Shown here: in pieces, positions 5,513-7,556 of the stretch
Position numbering within the stretch: the first letter of the stretch is position 1
Layout: every line of letters begins with the position of its first letter
NCBI GenBank assembly: GCA_900540685.1
Contig: UQGS01000073.1
Coordinates: 1-7,556, forward strand
Source: an uncultured Catenibacterium sp.
Lineage (GTDB): Bacteria > Bacillota_I > Bacilli_A > Erysipelotrichales > Coprobacillaceae
Direction: 5' to 3'
DNA length: 7,556 nucleotides
The notes under the pieces: model-generated
What the model was told of the DNA's origin: nothing
Database searches by the model: none
What the model saw: only the letters and a program-made list of their open reading frames with translations
Position numbers and translations under genes: made by a program

Positions 5513-7372
5513 TGCAGCCTTAGTTTCTGCAACAGGATTAGCTGTTTTGGCAACAGCTGTCTTTGCATCAACAGCACCGCTCTTAACTAAGTCTACAGTC
5601 TTACCGTTAGTAATGATTAGTGCAGTGGCTGTTTTCTTACCAGCTTCTTCAATAGCCTTTAAATCAACATCTACTAGAAGCTGACCTTTCTTTACTTTAT
5701 CACCTTTTTCAACATGCATAGTGAAAGGTGCACCATTTAACTCAACAGTATCTAAACCAATATGTACAAGAATTTCTGTACCATTATTTGTCATTAAACC
5801 AAATGCATGCTTAGTAGGGAAAGTCATAGTGATTTCGCCACTTGCAGGTGCATAGAATTTACCATCTTCTGGGAATACTACGAAACCATCACCCATTGCC
5901 TTAGATGCAAATGTTGGATCAGGACATTCAGTAATAGGTGCTACTTCACCTTTCATTGGTGAAACTAAGCTTTCTTTACCTTCTACGTTTCTCTTATGTA
6001 AAATACAAGTCACTACAAATGCCACAACAATTGATAATGCCATACCAATACCATAGTTAGCCCAGCTTTCTGGTGGGATAGAAATGAAACCAGGAAGACC
6101 TGCAGTACCTACAGCACTTGCTAGAGTTTTAGTTCCTGCAATCCAAGCTGAACCTACAGCTGAACCACAGATAGCACCAATAAATGGATATTTAAGTTTT
6201 AAGTTAACACCAAACATAGCTGGTTCAGTAATACCAAGTAATGCAGAGATACCAGATGCACTACATAATGATCTCTGTTTTGGATCTTTAGATAAGAAGA
6301 ATACAGCAAGTACTGCAGCACCCTGTGCTACGTTACTCATTGCAGCAGTAGGGAAGATGAATGTTCTATGTGCAGCACTTGCAAGTAACTGAGTTTCAAT
6401 TGCGATAAAGCTCTGATGCATACCAGTAATAACGATTGGTGCATATAAGAAACCAAAGATGGCACCGCCAACAGGACCTAATGAGAAATAAATCCACTGT
6501 AATCCATCCGCAAGTACATTACCTGCTTCTCTTAATACAGGACCAACAGCTAAGAATGTGATAAATCCAGTAATTAATACAGATAATAATGGTGTAGTGA
6601 GGTTATCTAACCAAGAAGGTGTAATCTTATGTAGCTTAGTTTCAAGCTTTGCGATTAACCAAGATACAAATAAGATAGGAAGTACTGTTCCTTGATAACC
6701 AACAGCTGCAACTTTTAAACCAAATAGGTTCCAGTAAGGTGTAGCCACTTTACCAAGATTATAACAGTTTAATAAATCAGGGTGTACCATGATCATACCC
6801 ATGACAGCACCTAGATATGGGTTACCACCAAACTTCTTAGTAGCACTAAAGCCTACAAGAATTGGTAGGAATGTGAATGCGGCGTTAGAGAATAAGTTAA
6901 TAATTGATGCAAAGTCCTTAAACATTGGATAAGCTTCAATCAAGCTCTTATTCGCAAAGAATAAGCCCTGGGCAGTTAGTACGTTATTAAGCCCCATTAA
7001 TAAACCACCTGCAACGATGGCAGGAACGATAGGTACGAAGATATCACTCAATGTCTTTACAGCACGGCTGATTGGATTTCCCTTCTTTTCTACAATTTCT
7101 TCATCCGCCTGATCCTGAGATTCCATACCTAATTCTTTTAATACTTCATCTGTGACAAGATTTACAGTACCACTTCCAAAGATGATCTGGAACTGTTCCT
7201 GTACAAGGAATGTACCCTTTACTCCATCTACAGATTCTAATGCTTTTTCATCTGCCAATGATGGATCCTTCAACATCAATCTTAAACGTGTAGCACAATG
7301 AAATGCTTTCTTGATGTTCTTAGGGCCACCAACATGGGAGATGACTTCTTTTGCGACTTTATTGTAGTCCAT
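5510..7372 (-). CDS. scrA: PTS sucrose-type transporter, EIIBCA fusion
   Basis: This 620-residue phosphotransferase permease imports and phosphorylates a sugar, probably sucrose. EIIB lies at about 1-85, with phosphocysteine C26 in AFHCATRLR. EIIC spans about 105-460 and has many hydrophobic segments plus GITEP (380-384), the glucose/sucrose-superfamily motif. EIIA (glucose-type) is at about 485-600, with H522 (TKHAFGL) and the phosphorylated histidine H537 (ILVHIGLDTV). All three domains look complete. The last 20 residues are a low-complexity alanine/lysine/threonine tail. The start has GGAGGAGG about 7 bases upstream. It is the first gene of the operon with the GH32 enzyme. A trehalose or beta-glucoside substrate is possible from the IIBCA layout, but the GH32 partner and overall likeness favour sucrose. 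Regulation is probably by the paired operators around its promoter. No fructokinase or regulator gene is in the window. Confidence 0.9.
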   Translation of the reverse strand: MDYNKVAKEVISHVGGPKNIKKAFHCATRLRLMLKDPSLADEKALESVDGVKGTFLVQEQFQIIFGSGTVNLVTDEVLKELGMESQDQADEEIVEKKGNPISRAVKTLSDIFVPIVPAIVAGGLLMGLNNVLTAQGLFFANKSLIEAYPMFKDFASIINLFSNAAFTFLPILVGFSATKKFGGNPYLGAVMGMIMVHPDLLNCYNLGKVATPYWNLFGLKVAAVGYQGTVLPILFVSWLIAKLETKLHKITPSWLDNLTTPLLSVLITGFITFLAVGPVLREAGNVLADGLQWIYFSLGPVGGAIFGFLYAPIVITGMHQSFIAIETQLLASAAHRTFIFPTAAMSNVAQGAAVLAVFFLSKDPKQRSLCSASGISALLGITEPAMFGVNLKLKYPFIGAICGSAVGSAWIAGTKTLASAVGTAGLPGFISIPPESWANYGIGMALSIVVAFVVTCILHKRNVEGKESLVSPMKGEVAPITECPDPTFASKAMGDGFVVFPEDGKFYAPASGEITMTFPTKHAFGLMTNNGTEILVHIGLDTVELNGAPFTMHVEKGDKVKKGQLLVDVDLKAIEEAGKKTATALIITNGKTVDLVKSGAVDAKTAVAKTANPVAETKAA

Positions 7373-7387
7373 ATAATTTCCTCCTCC

Positions 7388-7404
7388 ATCGGTATGTTAC
7401 CGAT
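7388..7404. promoter_or_regulatory. 17-base perfect palindrome in the sucrose leader
   Basis: ATCGGTA and TACCGAT are exact 7-base arms around TGT. The site lies between the transcription start and the ribosome site of the permease gene and overlaps the downstream operator. It may be a second protein site or a 5' hairpin next to the ribosome site. Confidence 0.55.
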
Positions 7405-7408
7405 TCCA
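7395..7408 (-). promoter_or_regulatory. LacI/CcpA-type operator, downstream copy
   Basis: The minus strand reads TGGAATCGGTAACA, 13 of 14 matches to the cre consensus TGWAANCGNTNWCA, the only miss being G at position 3. It lies at the predicted transcription start, a position suited to repression. It could be bound by CcpA or by a sucrose-specific LacI-family repressor. Confidence 0.7.
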
Positions 7409-7415
7409 CATTTGT

Positions 7416-7444
7416 ATCATAATACACGTGTAAGCCCTTGTCAA
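7416..7444 (-). promoter_or_regulatory. Sigma-A promoter of the sucrose operon
   Basis: On the minus strand a perfect TTGACA (7439-7444) is followed after 17 bases by TATGAT (7416-7421). Transcription should start near 7409, giving a leader of about 36 bases before the ATG. It sits between two operator copies. Confidence 0.88.
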
Positions 7445-7452
7445 TAAAAATA

Positions 7453-7466
7453 TGGAACCGATAACA
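7453..7466 (+). promoter_or_regulatory. LacI/CcpA-type operator, upstream copy
   Basis: The plus strand reads TGGAACCGATAACA, again 13 of 14 matches to the cre consensus with the same G at position 3. It differs from the downstream copy at two bases and has the opposite orientation. It lies just upstream of the -35 box, with centres 58 bases apart, so the two copies bracket the promoter. Confidence 0.7.
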
Positions 7467-7476
7467 CATTTCTATT

Positions 7477-7502
7477 AAAAAAGCATCAGATACTTCTGAC
7501 GC
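7477..7502 (-). terminator. Terminator of a minus-strand gene beyond the right edge
   Basis: On the minus strand GCGTCAGA pairs with TCTGATGC (8 pairs, one G-U) around AGTA, followed by TTTTTT. It isolates the sucrose promoter from transcription entering from the right and implies a minus-strand gene outside the window. Confidence 0.8.
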
Positions 7503-7507
7503 AATGG

Positions 7508-7552
7508 CATCAACTTAAGGATTTAACCATCCAAAAAGTTGATGTCTTTTTT
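7508..7552 (+). terminator. Second hairpin with a plus-strand T-tract
   Basis: CATCAACTT (7508-7516) pairs with AAGTTGATG (7536-7544), with an inner GGAT/ATCC stem at 7519-7532. TC and six T follow on the plus strand. It would stop plus-strand transcription, yet no plus-strand gene lies between here and 2663. On the minus strand it forms a stable hairpin just before the terminator at 7477-7502 and may be part of the 3' end of the gene to the right. Confidence 0.6.
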
Positions 7553-7556
7553 ATTT

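Noticed and set aside
5460..6392. Plus-strand open frames at 5460-5684 and 6084-6392
   Set aside because: They are complementary to the PTS permease coding region; their alanine- and proline-rich translations are a by-product of the permease codons.
7373..7409. SacT/LicT-type antiterminator element in the sucrose leader
   Set aside because: The leader is only about 36 bases and has no terminator hairpin with a U-tract before the permease start, so antitermination control has no room here.

Overview
The window is a low-GC, Firmicutes-type segment: strong AGGAGG ribosome sites, near-consensus sigma-A promoters and U-tailed hairpin terminators. The gene content (a GGGtGRT/NifU-like pair, HrcA/CIRCE-controlled Hsp20 genes, a sucrose-type PTS) fits an anaerobic gut Firmicute, perhaps of the Erysipelotrichia/Coprobacillaceae kind. 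That assignment is an impression from protein likeness and is not proven.

Layout, left to right. (1) 1-1506, minus strand: a two-gene operon whose first gene encodes a cysteine-rich NifU/IscU-like scaffold protein and whose second, cut by the window edge, encodes a GGGtGRT-family protein. Its promoter (TTGACT-17-TATAAT) is followed by a perfect 6+6 palindrome at the expected transcription start. (2) 1707-2663, plus strand: an exported or membrane-anchored N-acetylmuramoyl-L-alanine amidase with an SH3-like domain and an Amidase_2 zinc domain, divergent from the first operon. (3) 2696-4136, minus strand: three tandem Hsp20 small heat-shock genes read from one promoter that carries two CIRCE (HrcA) operators. 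The two distal genes are a recent duplication that includes their leader. A bidirectional terminator separates them from the amidase gene. (4) 4144-7552, minus strand: a sugar operon with a PTS IIBCA permease followed by a GH32 beta-fructosidase, most likely sucrose uptake and sucrose-6-phosphate hydrolysis. Its promoter is flanked by two inverted copies of TGGAAYCGRTAACA, a LacI/CcpA-type operator. Upstream lie two hairpins, one being the terminator of a gene beyond the right edge.

How the parts work together: the permease imports and phosphorylates a fructoside and the GH32 enzyme splits it. The operon's terminator begins inside the last GH32 codons, and its U-tract runs into the CIRCE operator of the heat-shock operon, so two regulatory regions are packed into about 90 bases. 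The least understood system here is the NifU-like/GGGtGRT pair, a conserved two-gene unit whose biochemical role I do not know to be established. No CRISPR array, mobile element, rRNA or tRNA was seen.
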